A stretch of 64,000 nucleotides of DNA from Calocera cornea HHB12733 (Eukaryota > Basidiomycota > Dacrymycetes > Dacrymycetales > Dacrymycetaceae), in assembly GCA_001632435.1 (NCBI GenBank), contig KV423995.1, positions 72,790 through 136,789 on the forward strand, read 5' to 3'. The notes under the pieces are model-generated. The model saw nothing but the letters and a program-made list of their open reading frames with translations. It was not told the DNA's origin and did not search any database. Shown here one piece after another: positions 47,301 through 56,760 of this stretch (positions are counted from its first letter, which is position 1; each line of letters begins with the position of its first letter). Position numbers and translations under genes: made by a program.

Positions 47301-47854
47301 GCATTTGAGTATATTTGGGGATCATGATCATGATCATGAGTCTCACCGTGAAAGGCAACGCATCGGATTCGGATCTCCCGGGCTTCGGCGCATGTGTGGG
47401 TACAGACCGTAGGCAGCGGGCTGTCATGATCCTGGGAAGATGTTTGTCCCATTCTGTGCTCCAGAGCTGTGATGAGGGCGGGCATCAAGGCGCCCCAGCG
47501 TTCGTAGGTGTTGTCTCGCCGCGCTTGATAAGAGGTCCGACCAGGAGGGTCATACATGAGGGGGCTCGAATCGTTGACATCTTGCCACCCTGAGTCGGAT
47601 CCGGAGTCAGGATCGTCGTAGACCAACGCTGGCGGCGTGATCGCCATGTTGAAAGAGGAATGACGCCGATTGGCGTAAGGTGAGCGGAGCGGGACATAGA
47701 GAGAACCAGGAAGCCAGGAAGGCACTTGGCGATCGGGGGACTTGGCTCGTCGTCGCTTCTTGGATTTTGTTTGCTGCGACTGGACCTGGTCGACGGTAGC
47801 AGGCTGTTGAGAATAGTTACGTCGAGATTCGACGTGAATGCGAGGGCGAGGCAT
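44386..47854 (-). CDS. KDZ (Kyakuja-Dileera-Zisupton) transposase
   Basis: Nine exons: 47347-47854, 47066-47295, 46704-47014, 46183-46645, 45929-46123, 45659-45872, 45231-45599, 44782-45171, 44386-44726; 1006 aa, all phases consistent. KDZ hallmarks in order: RLVTCGYWPSTPVRPTFAFS LDLLDFY; a cysteine cluster (LRQLCPACFASLEWG); the catalytic VLIQLDGNFHHRR; HDEKGLVVGSCVHDIPLAVC; ITTPGERQMYAVAIIQQLMA; VLYDVGCVLD; SYGHQWACQLAYSPRRRSGF GLANGEGSERIWS with its conserved acidic residue; then a long helical region and an acidic tail. The residues expected for catalysis (DGN, YDVGC, NGEG-E) are all present. Seven of the eight introns carry CATGATCATG or a close variant, usually just after the donor. It would cut at the TIRs; the 8-bp duplication fits. 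Confidence 0.88.
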
Positions 47855-48030
47855 GGGTAGGACTACTGCCAGCAAGCAAGGGCAAATGTGGAGGCCAATC
47901 GCGACGCGTGAACTTGGCTTTCGAGTAACGTGACTGAGGCAGGGGCGTTGTTTATCCTTCGATTAGCACTCTTATATGTGCTCACGATGCAGGCTGGTAA
48001 TCATGAACTTGGCCATGGTCATGATCATGA

Positions 48031-49000
48031 ATGGGAATAACCCCCAACAGAGAGTATTGTATTGGACCGGGTCCCAAGGTCACGGTGTCCGTTGGCAACA
48101 CCGCGAGATGTGACAAGGCCCTTCCTCCGACCACGACCACGGATTGTGGGAAGTCACTACACTCTCTTCGCACTCTACACATGTCGACAGAAGGTGAGCG
48201 GATCGTGATTGTGATCATGATGGTGACGAGCTTGCTCAGTCCAAGGAGCAGGCGCCCCACTCACCGGCAACTCAAGTACACATTCATCGCCCTAAGATGC
48301 CCACCTCCACTAACTCATCTCTCTATACGTAGAGCCTAGCAATGGCGTCATGCAACAAGCTCTTCCCAGCGGCAACGAACCACAGCCATCCGAGGAGGAC
48401 ATGTTGGATGTTGGAATGTCGTATGGTCGGTTCATCACGCAACGCATCACTATGCCGTCGGGGGCCACTCTCACCACCTTTATCGGTCCTCTCGCAATGA
48501 GTATCCCTGTACGTATGCTCTACCGGATGGATCATGTCCATGATCATGGTGTCCCTGTGCTAACTGCTTGTGTCTAGATAATGATTATCTTTTGACGGAC
48601 CGGAGGAAGGGGAAGTTGAGGTGCATGAAACGAGCTTTAGTGCGTCATATCAATTCTGAGAAGGGGCGCAACATCTAACGATCCTTCTCCAGACCCAATC
48701 AGCGGTACAATCAGTGGGGGGGACGGCTGCCAGGGGCCGCCCGGGTACAAGGTGCATCCATGGCAGGTCGCTGAGATGGGCGCTCGGCTGCGCCAGAAGA
48801 ATTATGACCAGAGGAACACCGTGTATCACCATGCCGCCGATGTAAGACACAATCATGATCATGATCATGACAAAGACAATGCTGATCATTCAGCCCTAGA
48901 TGGAGCAGTTGCAGGACACGCAGAAGCACCGGAGCGGTGATGAAGCCGATGATGGGAATGGAGAAGGGAGTGGGACCAGTCTTGAGCTGCCTGTAACTTT
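48031..49000 (+). CDS. Multi-exon element gene, structure incomplete
   Basis: Exons that join in frame: 48031 to about 48193 (MGITPNREYCIGPGPKVTVS), a short middle exon, and about 48333-48510 (QPSEEDMLDVGMSYGRFITQ, ITMPSGATLTTFIGP). Further candidate exons lie around 48580-48640 and 48695-48840 (GYKVHPWQVAEMGARLRQKN). I could not make the last junctions agree in phase, so the 3' half is uncertain. Introns carry GATCATGTCCATGATCATGG (about 48530) and the triple CATGATCATGATCATG (about 48853). No family recognised. Confidence 0.4.
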
Positions 49001-49218
49001 CCATACTGGTTCATGTGCACGATCATGAGACATGATATTAATAAAACTCAGGCATAAACTAGCTACGGGATTTGGACAGAAGAAAAAGTACATTCAGAAG
49101 GGCGACACGGCGGGAAAATCGTTCGAATCGGAGGGGGGGGGGGGACATCGAGATAGATGACCTGCCGGATAGGATAGCGCCTGGATCCAGGCAGTGAAAC
49201 AGCTGTACTGGGACGACT

Positions 49219-49787
49219 CTAGAACGACACGGTGTAAGCAACAGATATAGAGGCTTGAGGCGAGCATTTTTGGCTGACCTCCGGATCCACCTCAAAGCGT
49301 ACGTCATACGAGCAATCGCCGGCATTATTAAGAACGGATGCCGGGGGAGGCGAAGGGAAGGGCACTGCTGCTGGATGGGTGGGCGGAGCGATGGCGTCCA
49401 CGTAGGTCAGCTCCACGTCCTGGCAGTACGGACGACCCTGCTTCGGCTATTGTGTAGACATTGGCTTATTATGGCGCACGAAGCTGAAGAAGACAAGCAG
49501 CTCACCTTGACAAGAATTCTCTTCCACACGGTGTTATGCTGAGGACAGAGGCGTCGATTCAGCCCCACGGGTTGAGGGATAATGGGAGAAACAGTCCTGC
49601 GAGCGCAAAGCGGGTGACCATCGTGCGCTGGTAGCCGGTGTCGACGCTGGTCTCGATCATGTTCATGACACATGACATTGACGAGGCTCGGGGGTAGGCT
49701 CGCAAGGCCATGCTTGCGATTGCGAACCCAATGAAACAATGTTGTCTGCTTGAGAGGACGCGGCGAAGGCGGACGAGAGGGTGCCAT
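49219..49787 (-). CDS. Small element-encoded protein, structure tentative
   Basis: Starts MAPSRPPSPRPLKQTTLFHW at 49787 and ends with an exon around 49219-49440 (AIAPPTHPAAVPFPSPPPAS ... ISVAYTVSF). A middle exon encodes RTVSPIIPQPVGLNRR. The intron near 49650-49690 contains GTCATGTGTCATGAACATGA, a degenerate form of the element's word. The exact donor of the first intron is unclear. KQTTLFHW loosely resembles a PCNA-interacting box but lacks the double aromatic, so no function is claimed. Confidence 0.4.
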
Positions 49788-50125
49788 AGAGGACGCAGAG
49801 ACGAACAAGCCCCGGGGGGGTGGAGCAATAAGAGACTTTCTTATACGGGAGGACCTTCAAGGGCGCGTCGGGTCGTCAACAGAGGATAACCAAGCTTTCC
49901 GTGATTCAATGGGACAGGGGAAAATAAAAGCATGTTCCCAAGTCGGGCGACGCAGCATGTTCATGAACATGACAATGACGAGGGTAATGTTGCAACAGTA
50001 ATGTTAGCGTGCAGCCGAACATTATTGCGAGAGGAGAGACGGAAACAGGGCCCAACGCTGTGATTTTGCGGAGGCAGATACAATATAGGCTTAGTTATAA
50101 TATCTACGGCACATATCATGTGAGG
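49788..50125. other. Right subterminal spacer of the KDZ element
   Basis: 338 bp, AT-rich, with CATGTTCATGAACATGAC (about 49959) as the last copy of the word before the right TIR. No gene supported. Confidence 0.4.
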
Positions 50126-50199
50126 CAGGGCCTCCTAGGGCGGCACCGCAAGGCAGTGCAAGGCCCCTTCGTGGGGTGGCTGGTTGCGTGCCAGAGGTG
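50126..50199 (-). repeat. Right terminal inverted repeat of the KDZ element
   Basis: Read on the minus strand it begins CACCTCTGGCACGCAACCAG, the same 20 bases as the left end. The second TSD copy, ATGCAAGC, follows at 50200-50207. Confidence 0.85.
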
Positions 50200-50361
50200 A
50201 TGCAAGCAGACATGTGCGAAGCGATGCATTTCATTCGCAAGAATACATGAGGGCCTATGGTCCAAGGGCTATGGTCATGGATCTCCGGCTCCGGCCCCGG
50301 TTCCGGCCCCGGCTCCGGCTCCGCTCGACTCCCTCCGCAGGACCAGGCAAGATCTACAAAT

Positions 50362-52239
50362 CTACACCGCAGCCACGAACTTCACACCGAGCGCCTTGAG
50401 GTTGACGTTCCTGATGAGCAGCGCACTGAGGGTGCCGAACGCGCCCGCTGGCACGCCGATGATGTACACGTAGTCGAGCGCCCTGGTGTACGCCTCGATG
50501 ATTGGCCCCTGCAGGGCGGTGGGCAGGGTGAGGACGGCGGTGACGCTCTCCGTGATGAGCTGTGCTACGGAGGAGTCGAGCCCAGGTGCGTATCTCGCCA
50601 GCTCGGTGCCGAGCTGGTTGGAGAAGATCGTGCCGGCGATCGAGATGCCGATGACGCCGCCGATGAGCTGGGTGAAGTTGACCATGCTCGTGCCCTGGGG
50701 GATCATGCGCTCCTCCGCGTGGTACTCGGCCTGGACGGCGATGATGGTGTTCTGCATGGAGCCGCCGATGCCGGCGCCGAGGAGGATCTGGAAGCCGATC
50801 AGCTTGGCGTTCGACGTCGACGCGTCGATCGTGAAGAGCAGGCCGGCGCCGACGGCGGTGAGGAGGGGAAGGCCGAAGAGGAAGGACCAGTAGTGGCCGG
50901 TGGCCTGCACGCCATACGTCAGCACCGCAGCCGTGACATACAGAGAGAAACGTACGTTGATGAACAAACCCGAGCCGGAGGCACTGATGACGGTCGCGAG
51001 CATGAACGGGAGGATGTCGATCCCGCTTTGGGTGGCGCTGTGGCCCTTGGACTGGTACAGCAGGGGGAGGTAGTACGTAGCGAGGAGCATGCAGAGCATG
51101 ATGAAGAATGCCTCTAGACAGGCGCCGATCTGTGTGCGCCGGCGGAACATGTGCAGGGGCATGAGTGCCCGCGCGCCCATACGCCACTCCCAGAGGACGA
51201 AGCCGATGAGGAGGACGCCGAAGACGCAGAAGGTGGCGATAACGGCTGGGCTGTTCCAGGGCTTCGAGTTGCCGCCCCACTGCAGGGCCAGGACGAGGCA
51301 GACGACCATGCTGATGCTGAGGAAGGCGCCGAACCAGTCCAGCGAGAGCCAGCGCTGCATCGTGGTCATCCCGTCTGTCGCGTCGGAGCCGATTGCCGGG
51401 CGCGCCTCGATGAGCAGAAGGATGACGAACACGGACACGGCGCCGATGGGAAGGTTGATGTAGAAGCACCAGCGCCACGTTACGTGGTCGCTGAATGCAC
51501 CGCCCAGGAGCGGGCCGACGACGGAGGCGAGGGCGAATATGCCCGCGAAGGAGCCGAAGAGCGCCGGACGCGTCGAGATGTGCGTGATCTGCGCGATGAT
51601 CGACAGGACCGCGACGAATATCCTGCATTGGCGTAAGCAGCTGTATATGTATCGGATAGGGAGGACCTACCCGGCTGCACCGACACCGGCGAACGCGCGC
51701 CCGAAAATCAAGACATTCACACTCGGTGCAACCCCACAGATCAAGCTTCCAATCTCGAAGATTGTGATGGCAGAGATGTACACCCACTTGGTCGGTGCGA
51801 TGACGAGGAGCTGGCCGTAGAGCATGAGGCAGCCCGCCTGGGTGAGGAAGTAGGCCGAGGCGATCCAGGTGACTTCGCTGAGCGAGTTGAACTCGGAGGC
51901 GATGCGCGGGATTGCGGTGGATGTGATTGTCTGGTCGAGCGAGATGAGGAAGACGGAGAGGAGCATCGCGCTATATGTGCGGACGGGCGGGCGGGGTGAG
52001 CCTACGTCCCCCGGGTCGAGAGAGCGGACAGAGGCAAGGGCTTACATCGTCGCTGCGATCAGCTTTGTCCCGTGGTAGTACCGCGGGTCATCCTTGTCGC
52101 CGTTGTGGCCTACAGCGGCGGGGGCGACCGCCTTGGCCTCGATCGGCTTCTCGCGCTCGCGGTCGAGGGAGGAGCTGTGGCGCAGCGAGGCCGCGGGGGA
52201 ATTGACGGCTGTCAGGTCGTCTGTCGTCGACATCGACAT
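50362..52239 (-). CDS. DHA2-family MFS multidrug/toxin efflux transporter (14 TM)
   Basis: Exons 52046-52239, 51671-51970 and 50362-51622 give 584 aa starting MSMSTTDDLTAVNSPAASLR. After a 65-residue cytosolic tail come 14 predicted helices. Family motifs: LDQTITSTAIPRIASEF in helix 1 (LDxTIVNVALP-like motif D1), GRAFAGVGAAG (motif B/C region), and GPLLGGAFSDHVTWRWCFYI NLPIGA (motif C plus the DHA2 WRWCFxINLP signature). Members pump drugs or secondary metabolites out of the cell with protons; here the substrate is unknown. It stands alone, not in a metabolite cluster, just beyond the right end of the KDZ element. Start chosen at the first of two close Mets. Confidence 0.88.
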
Positions 52240-54110
52240 CGTAGGTTGATGTTGGCTGTGGAGTGCAGAGGCCGGGGAGGAAGGACGGCGGATTGGATTG
52301 ACAGTCTCAGGTGGTGGCGACCGGAGAGGGAAGCTGCGTCGGGGTGGACACGTCAAGTCAAGTTCCAATGGGCAGCGCAGCAGGTCAAGTCAAGCCAATC
52401 AGTAGAGATGTCTGGTCTGGTGTCGGCAGGAGCCGGTGTCGCAGATGTTGGTGTTCTCCAAACGGGGACGATCAGCGATGTACTTATACGCCTGGGTGTG
52501 CGGGTGCATCGAGGAGTGATTGACTGGCGAGGTTCCCCAACAGGTGTGAGCAGAGGATAACAACATCGATGCTGAGGGATTGGCGTTGCGACTGCACAGG
52601 CAGAACCCATGGGTGCTGCCCCCTCGCCGAAGTCGAATGGGCGGTCGAGCAGGTGCGAACAGGACCGGCGGGGGGGGGACACCGGTGCTGGTGAGGTGTG
52701 CGCTCGAGCGGCGAGTCGCGAGTGTGCCGTGCCGTGGCCGGCCGTGAAAGCGCGTTCGCCAGCGCTGCAGTCGGTGGCCGCTCCCCAGGGTGCCCCATCG
52801 CCCATCGGGCAGTACCCTCAGGCTAGTCTGCTCGGCGCAACAGACCCATGCCGCTACGCCCTCCTAGCGAATCCTCCTCCTGTTGGGCGGCGTAAGCGCT
52901 GGGCGGGAGCGGGAGCGTGGGGAGGAGGCGATGGGGGGAACGGATGCGCCAGCGGAAGAGCGGTGACTCCCATAAGCGTCGCAGGGAAGAAGTGAAAGAC
53001 GCCACTAGCCGGCTCGGAGAAATGCGGGAAAGGACCCTAGTGCAGCGTCGAGGGGAGATGAGCAGGGTTCCCCAATTCAGTCGTGCTACTGCTTTGTTTG
53101 TACCACCCTGCATACCCTGATCTCCCGCCCTAGACCCCCCCCCATTCAATCATTCTATTCAAATATGCGTCATTATTGTCCAGGCCGGCGGACAGGGCCC
53201 GAGATGTTGTCAGTGGCGCGGTGCAGGTGATGTGGCAGGGTGCAAGGAACACCAGGGTACACCAGCGGGGGCGACCCATGAATCCGGTCCCACGATGCCG
53301 GACAAACCTCGCTTCCGACCTGGGCCCATGGTCCTCCACCTCTACCCTGGGCTATTAGGCCTGGTGCCGGCCCGCACGGCACGGAACACAACACTACTGG
53401 AGTACTGTATGCGATGCTAAAGTTGTGGAGGCCTACCGGAACACGGCTACGAGCACGGTAGGACGCGGAAACAGGAACGAGGACGGGCATATTACTGGGC
53501 GTACATACATATGGCCGATCAATGTTAGAAATGACCGTCAACCGGCCCGCATCCACGATAGGGAGAGCAGGCAAGTACTGTACGGGGTTTGTGGTGCCCA
53601 ATGTGCCAATGCGTGGCATGCCCATTATGGATCCCCCTCCCCCCCTCCCTCTCCCTCTCTCCTTCCCCCTCTCCAGTCAAATGATTATCAGGCCCCATCA
53701 TTCCGTGAAGCCTCACATCCCCTCGACTCACCGCAACTCTCAGCTCCCGGCCACCCAACAACTTCCCTAACGGACAATCAAAGACTAGGCTTACATGAGA
53801 ACCGACACAGCACGACATGCTGCGCTGGACGAGCGAACGCGGACGGCCACAGTCTGCCATGTCTTGCTCGACTACCAGGTGTGCTTGCGGAGAGTGTCCT
53901 TCCTTGGTGGATCGCGAGGCGTCGTGAGCTGAATTGGTGCAACAGCGCGGTGCCGTACGCTACCCCCGCATCGCACGAGTGTGCACGAGACATTCCGCTG
54001 CGTACGTTCCCACCCCAATTTGCTCTGACTGGAGACAAGACTCAGCCTGCTCCTCCAGCCAGTCGCCAGTCGCCATTCGTCGGTCGCCTCCATTCGTCCT
54101 CCCCACAGTC
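52240..54110. other. Gene-poor region downstream of the KDZ insertion
   Basis: About 1.9 kb containing the transporter promoter and no supported gene. A long plus-strand frame (53425-54393) is open by composition only and runs into the methyltransferase fragment. Short C/T tracts near 53630-53680. Confidence 0.4.
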
Positions 54111-54748
54111 ACGGTACGATCATGCGTTCCACGACATGCTCCATATGTGTATAATCCGGGGTCGCCACATCGCCCAGAAGCACGCCCTCAACATATTGGA
54201 GGAAAGATTGCCACACTCAGCATATAAGTTATCGATTGGACAAAAGGACGTGTTGACCATGGGTCCGGCCGACGTACACATGCCGCATAGAGGGGAGGGG
54301 GGGGGGCTTCTGCTCAGTGCGGATGCGACTGAAACCCGCTTTAAGTCCTGGCTGCCCAAGAGAACGCCCAGATTGACCACAGCAACAGCATGAGGCTACA
54401 CGAAACGCGCGAGAAAACCGACATTCCGAAGTGGATAGAAGACTTCCACCGCTTGCGAGATCTGGTCAAGCTGTTAGTGATTTCGCGATCGGAGTAGACC
54501 ATGACCTTACAACCTTGCAAATCCGTGCCCGACGTATATGTGTACAACGGGTTGACCTTCTGATAAGGGACCTGGCCCGTGCGAGAGGTCCGTGCGCCCT
54601 GGCATTAGTTTAAATAGCTACCTATCCTGTACCTACCTGCCTTACGCGTTTGCAACCGACAAGTGACCCCCGTCAACTGCCAAACGCGATCCGCGCTGTC
54701 CCCTCCTGCTCCGGTTTTCTTATCACCTTCGCCATCATGATATTTCAG
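54111..54748 (+). pseudogene. Decayed third copy of the SAM methyltransferase (3' part)
   Basis: Residual similarity to the last two exons of the copy at 29361-31256: RYDHAFHDMLHM, IAQKHALN, QKDVLTMGPADVHM, ADATETRFKSWL. After a frameshift follow MRLHETREKTDIPKWIEDFH and RLRDLVKL. The relic of the last intron (54474-54520) has a ruined acceptor (CAA for CAG). VYVYNGLT then marks the last exon, which is split by a 165-bp insertion (54560-54724) before resuming as FAIMIFQ and a stop. The region holds frameshifts, a deletion near the tryptophan pair (RWWRT is lost), and no 5' half or SAM-binding motif. Non-functional. Confidence 0.75.
54560..54724. mobile_element. Small insertion with GATAAG inverted ends inside the methyltransferase pseudogene
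   Basis: 165 bp that interrupt the reading NGLT|FAIMIFQ. The ends are short inverted repeats (GATAAG just inside the left edge, CTTATC at the right edge), and the 5-bp sequence ACCTT flanks both sides (54555-54559 and 54725-54729), consistent with a target duplication. No coding capacity. The TIR is too short to place it in a family. Confidence 0.55.
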
Positions 54749-55354
54749 TGACCAAGTTTGCCGGACTGACCTATCATGACTCTTCCTTCTTCCACGGAGT
54801 AGCTTAGCTCCCTTGCAGTACAAGGACATATGCTTCAGTTCATGCCCCGGAGATCGATCATAGCCAGCAGCATTACATGTCTCGTAGCCAGCCGTTTGAG
54901 TAGTTGCTTAAACGGCGGTTTTGTAAAACCCCATTATGCGGCTCGCCGAACCGCGAGGCAGAGCCATCCCCTCCGAACAACTGGTTACGTTATTGGATTT
55001 GGAGCCGTCCGAGTCTAATGGTGATGGGCGTTTTCGAAAGCAGTTGCTCGGCAGTGAAGGTTCCCTCGGCTTCACACTGTATATCGCAGCTTGGATTGAA
55101 CGAGGGATGTTTGGTTCGGGGCGTTGCACAATGAAGGCTGTTACTCAGATCACTACTGATGCCATCAACGTTTCATTGACCGCTGCTGCACGTATGAAAA
55201 GAACCGACGTACATAGGTCTCTAACAACTGCTGATAGCGACGTGGCGCAAGCACAGGGATGATACAACCATCGTTAAGATCGCACTTCAAGATATCCAAG
55301 ATAAGCCAGCAATTGTCATGCCTTGGTTATGCTGGCATTGGATGACTTGCCGTA
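54749..55354. other. Spacer left of the CCTAGA cluster
   Basis: About 600 bp with no supported gene. Confidence 0.4.
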
Positions 55355-55533
55355 GACCTAGATCCTAGATTTTGAGCGTCCTAGATGCGCCACACAGGGT
55401 CTGCCGAGGTGCCGCTGTCAAAATTTAAACTCCGGAGCACTCCTAGACTGCTTATCGTCCGTCCTAGATGTCGAATCTAGGAGAGGGGTCCCCCCCCCTC
55501 TCCTAGATCTTTTCTGCTCTCCTAGACCCTCAC
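55355..55533. repeat. Cluster of CCTAGA/TCTAGG words
   Basis: About nine copies of CTAGA or its complement within 180 bp (for example GACCTAGATCCTAGATTTT and CGAATCTAGGAGAGG, and GGTCC...CTCTCCTAGATC around an 8-C run), in both orientations. No coding frame. It lies at the left margin of the CACGTG-rich region and could be its terminal or subterminal repeat array. Confidence 0.6.
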
Positions 55534-55830
55534 GGAAGCACATCTTCACATGGAGCGCCTGCTGGGGCATACAAATGCCCTGCAATTTGCTTCCTTGGGT
55601 AAACAATGGCACAGCCTCTGCCGGACCCCTAATTTGCACATAGAAGGGCCCTCCGGGAAAACCTGTCCAATAGCGCGGGCTATGACGCCGCTTACGTGAG
55701 CTGTATTACGTGAAGACCTTCACGTGCCGGCGTCTGTCGCAAGCGTCATATCAATTTCGGTTTAGGTAAGTTGTCGCAGTGAGCCAGATACATGAATAGT
55801 CGCACGTGAAATAGGAGAAAGTATAGTAGT
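55534..55830. other. Left margin of the CACGTG-rich unit
   Basis: About 300 bp where the first CACGTG words appear (about 55728 and 55804). No gene supported. Confidence 0.4.
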
Positions 55831-56306
55831 CTACGAGCCGGAAGGAGCAGCACGCTGAGCGATCTGACGTAACTGCTCACGCAGCCGCTTGTTCTCGGCC
55901 TCCTTCGCGTCCGCTTTCGCTTTCAGTTGGTCGACCTCACGTTCGGACTCCTCCAGCCTCTGCTCGAGCTCCATGAGCATGAAGGTGCGAATAACTGCGT
56001 CGACGCGCACATCTTCGTGGATCCTCCTAAGGCGAGCGAGGGCAGAACCAGACGCGGCGGCGGGGATGCCTTGTTCTTGCTTCACGTGGGCGATTGGCTG
56101 TTTCACGTGTGAGTCAGACGGCTATGGAGGGGAATAACAGGGCGCACGGGGGCATCTTCCACGTCGTCGTCGTCCAGCAAGCTGATCGTGTTGTCGTGGA
56201 TTTCCGCCTTGACTCGCTTAAGGGCTGGTTGGGGAGGGTTCTCGTCGTCGTTGTGGGAGCGCTTGTTCGATTTAGGGGAAGGTGCACGTGGGGGCGAGGT
56301 GGACAT
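55831..56306 (-). CDS. Coiled-coil protein with SUMO-interacting-type mot
   Basis: Exons 56163-56306 and 55831-56121 (41-bp intron GTGGAA...CCATAG) give 144 aa starting MSTSPPRAPSPKSNKRSHND. Residues about 35-48 contain a basic patch (KRVKAE) and DNTISLLDDDD, a hydrophobic-then-acidic stretch of the kind that binds SUMO. The second exon is a coiled coil: TFMLMELEQRLEESEREVDQ then AKADAKEAENKRLREQLRQI. A longer upstream start at 56474 is possible but would translate two CACGTG words. Unrecognised family. The SIM and NLS-like pieces suggest a nuclear adaptor. Confidence 0.5.
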
Positions 56307-56760
56307 ATCGGATGGCGTCAACGGTGGTAGCGAGGCTGAGTCCGAGCGAGTACGCAGGCGCTGGTGGAAGTCGAGATAGGCTTGGCAGCGATTAGTATCT
56401 GGACCATCCACGTGTTGAGCAGGCTTACGATCTTTGGTAACACCGGAATCTTCACGTGTGACTTTGCGGGGCATAAAGTTACGGTGAGACTAATAGCCGA
56501 GGTGCCGGGCGACGAGCAAAGCGTAAGAGACAGCGGGGGCAACAAGTCAGGGACAGCGATGCGCGATCCATTCGCGTTACAAGCGGAAGCAGAATTTCAC
56601 GTGGGAATAGGGGACTGGAATGCTTCGCGCGCGGGGGCAAGTGGAAGCAAATTATTAGGTATTCGTATGAGTCACGTGCGCGAGAGGTATTTGGGAGCAG
56701 TGCCAGCAAAGCGTTGCCTCGTACTCCATTTCTCTCACCTGGTGTCGACTACACGTGGAT

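Larger units (their letters stand above)
33694..50199. mobile_element. 16.5-kb KDZ-superfamily DNA transposon with 74-bp TIRs and 8-bp target duplication
   Basis: The ends are inverted repeats of 74 bp (33694-33767 and 50126-50199), both starting CACCTCTGGCACGCAACCAG, with 7 mismatches by my count. Immediately outside is a direct repeat ATGCAAGC (33686-33693 and 50200-50207), an 8-bp target-site duplication. Eight bp is what is reported for Zisupton-type elements. The interior encodes a KDZ transposase (44386-47854) and other genes on both strands. The unit is permeated by the palindrome CATGATCATG in introns, spacers and some exons. Nothing inside resembles host genes, and the host sequence closes cleanly if the unit is removed. 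Confidence 0.85.

Noticed and set aside
34530..48870. Regularly repeated CATGATCATG units considered as a CRISPR array or simple microsatellite
   Set aside because: The units are unevenly spaced, embedded in introns and genes on both strands, and eukaryotic; they form neither an array with spacers nor one continuous microsatellite.
49700..49787. KQTTLFHW as a PCNA-interacting box
   Set aside because: The second aromatic position is not filled as in Q-x2-h-x2-FF boxes and the gene structure is uncertain.
33694..50199. The 16.5-kb unit as a Starship giant element
   Set aside because: No tyrosine-recombinase captain gene (DUF3435) at either end. The transposase is KDZ, and the ends are TIRs with an 8-bp duplication.
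50270..50335. GGCTCCGGCCCC-type repeat after the KDZ element
   Set aside because: Simple low-complexity sequence without ends or coding relevance; not treated as an element.
50354..51787. 477-codon minus-strand frame over the MFS transporter
   Set aside because: Shadow frame rich in Arg/His/Pro; the true frame gives the DHA2 motifs and splices correctly.
53425..54393. 322-codon open frame on the plus strand
   Set aside because: No domain or coding composition; it merges unrelated sequence with a methyltransferase relic in the wrong context and is open by chance.
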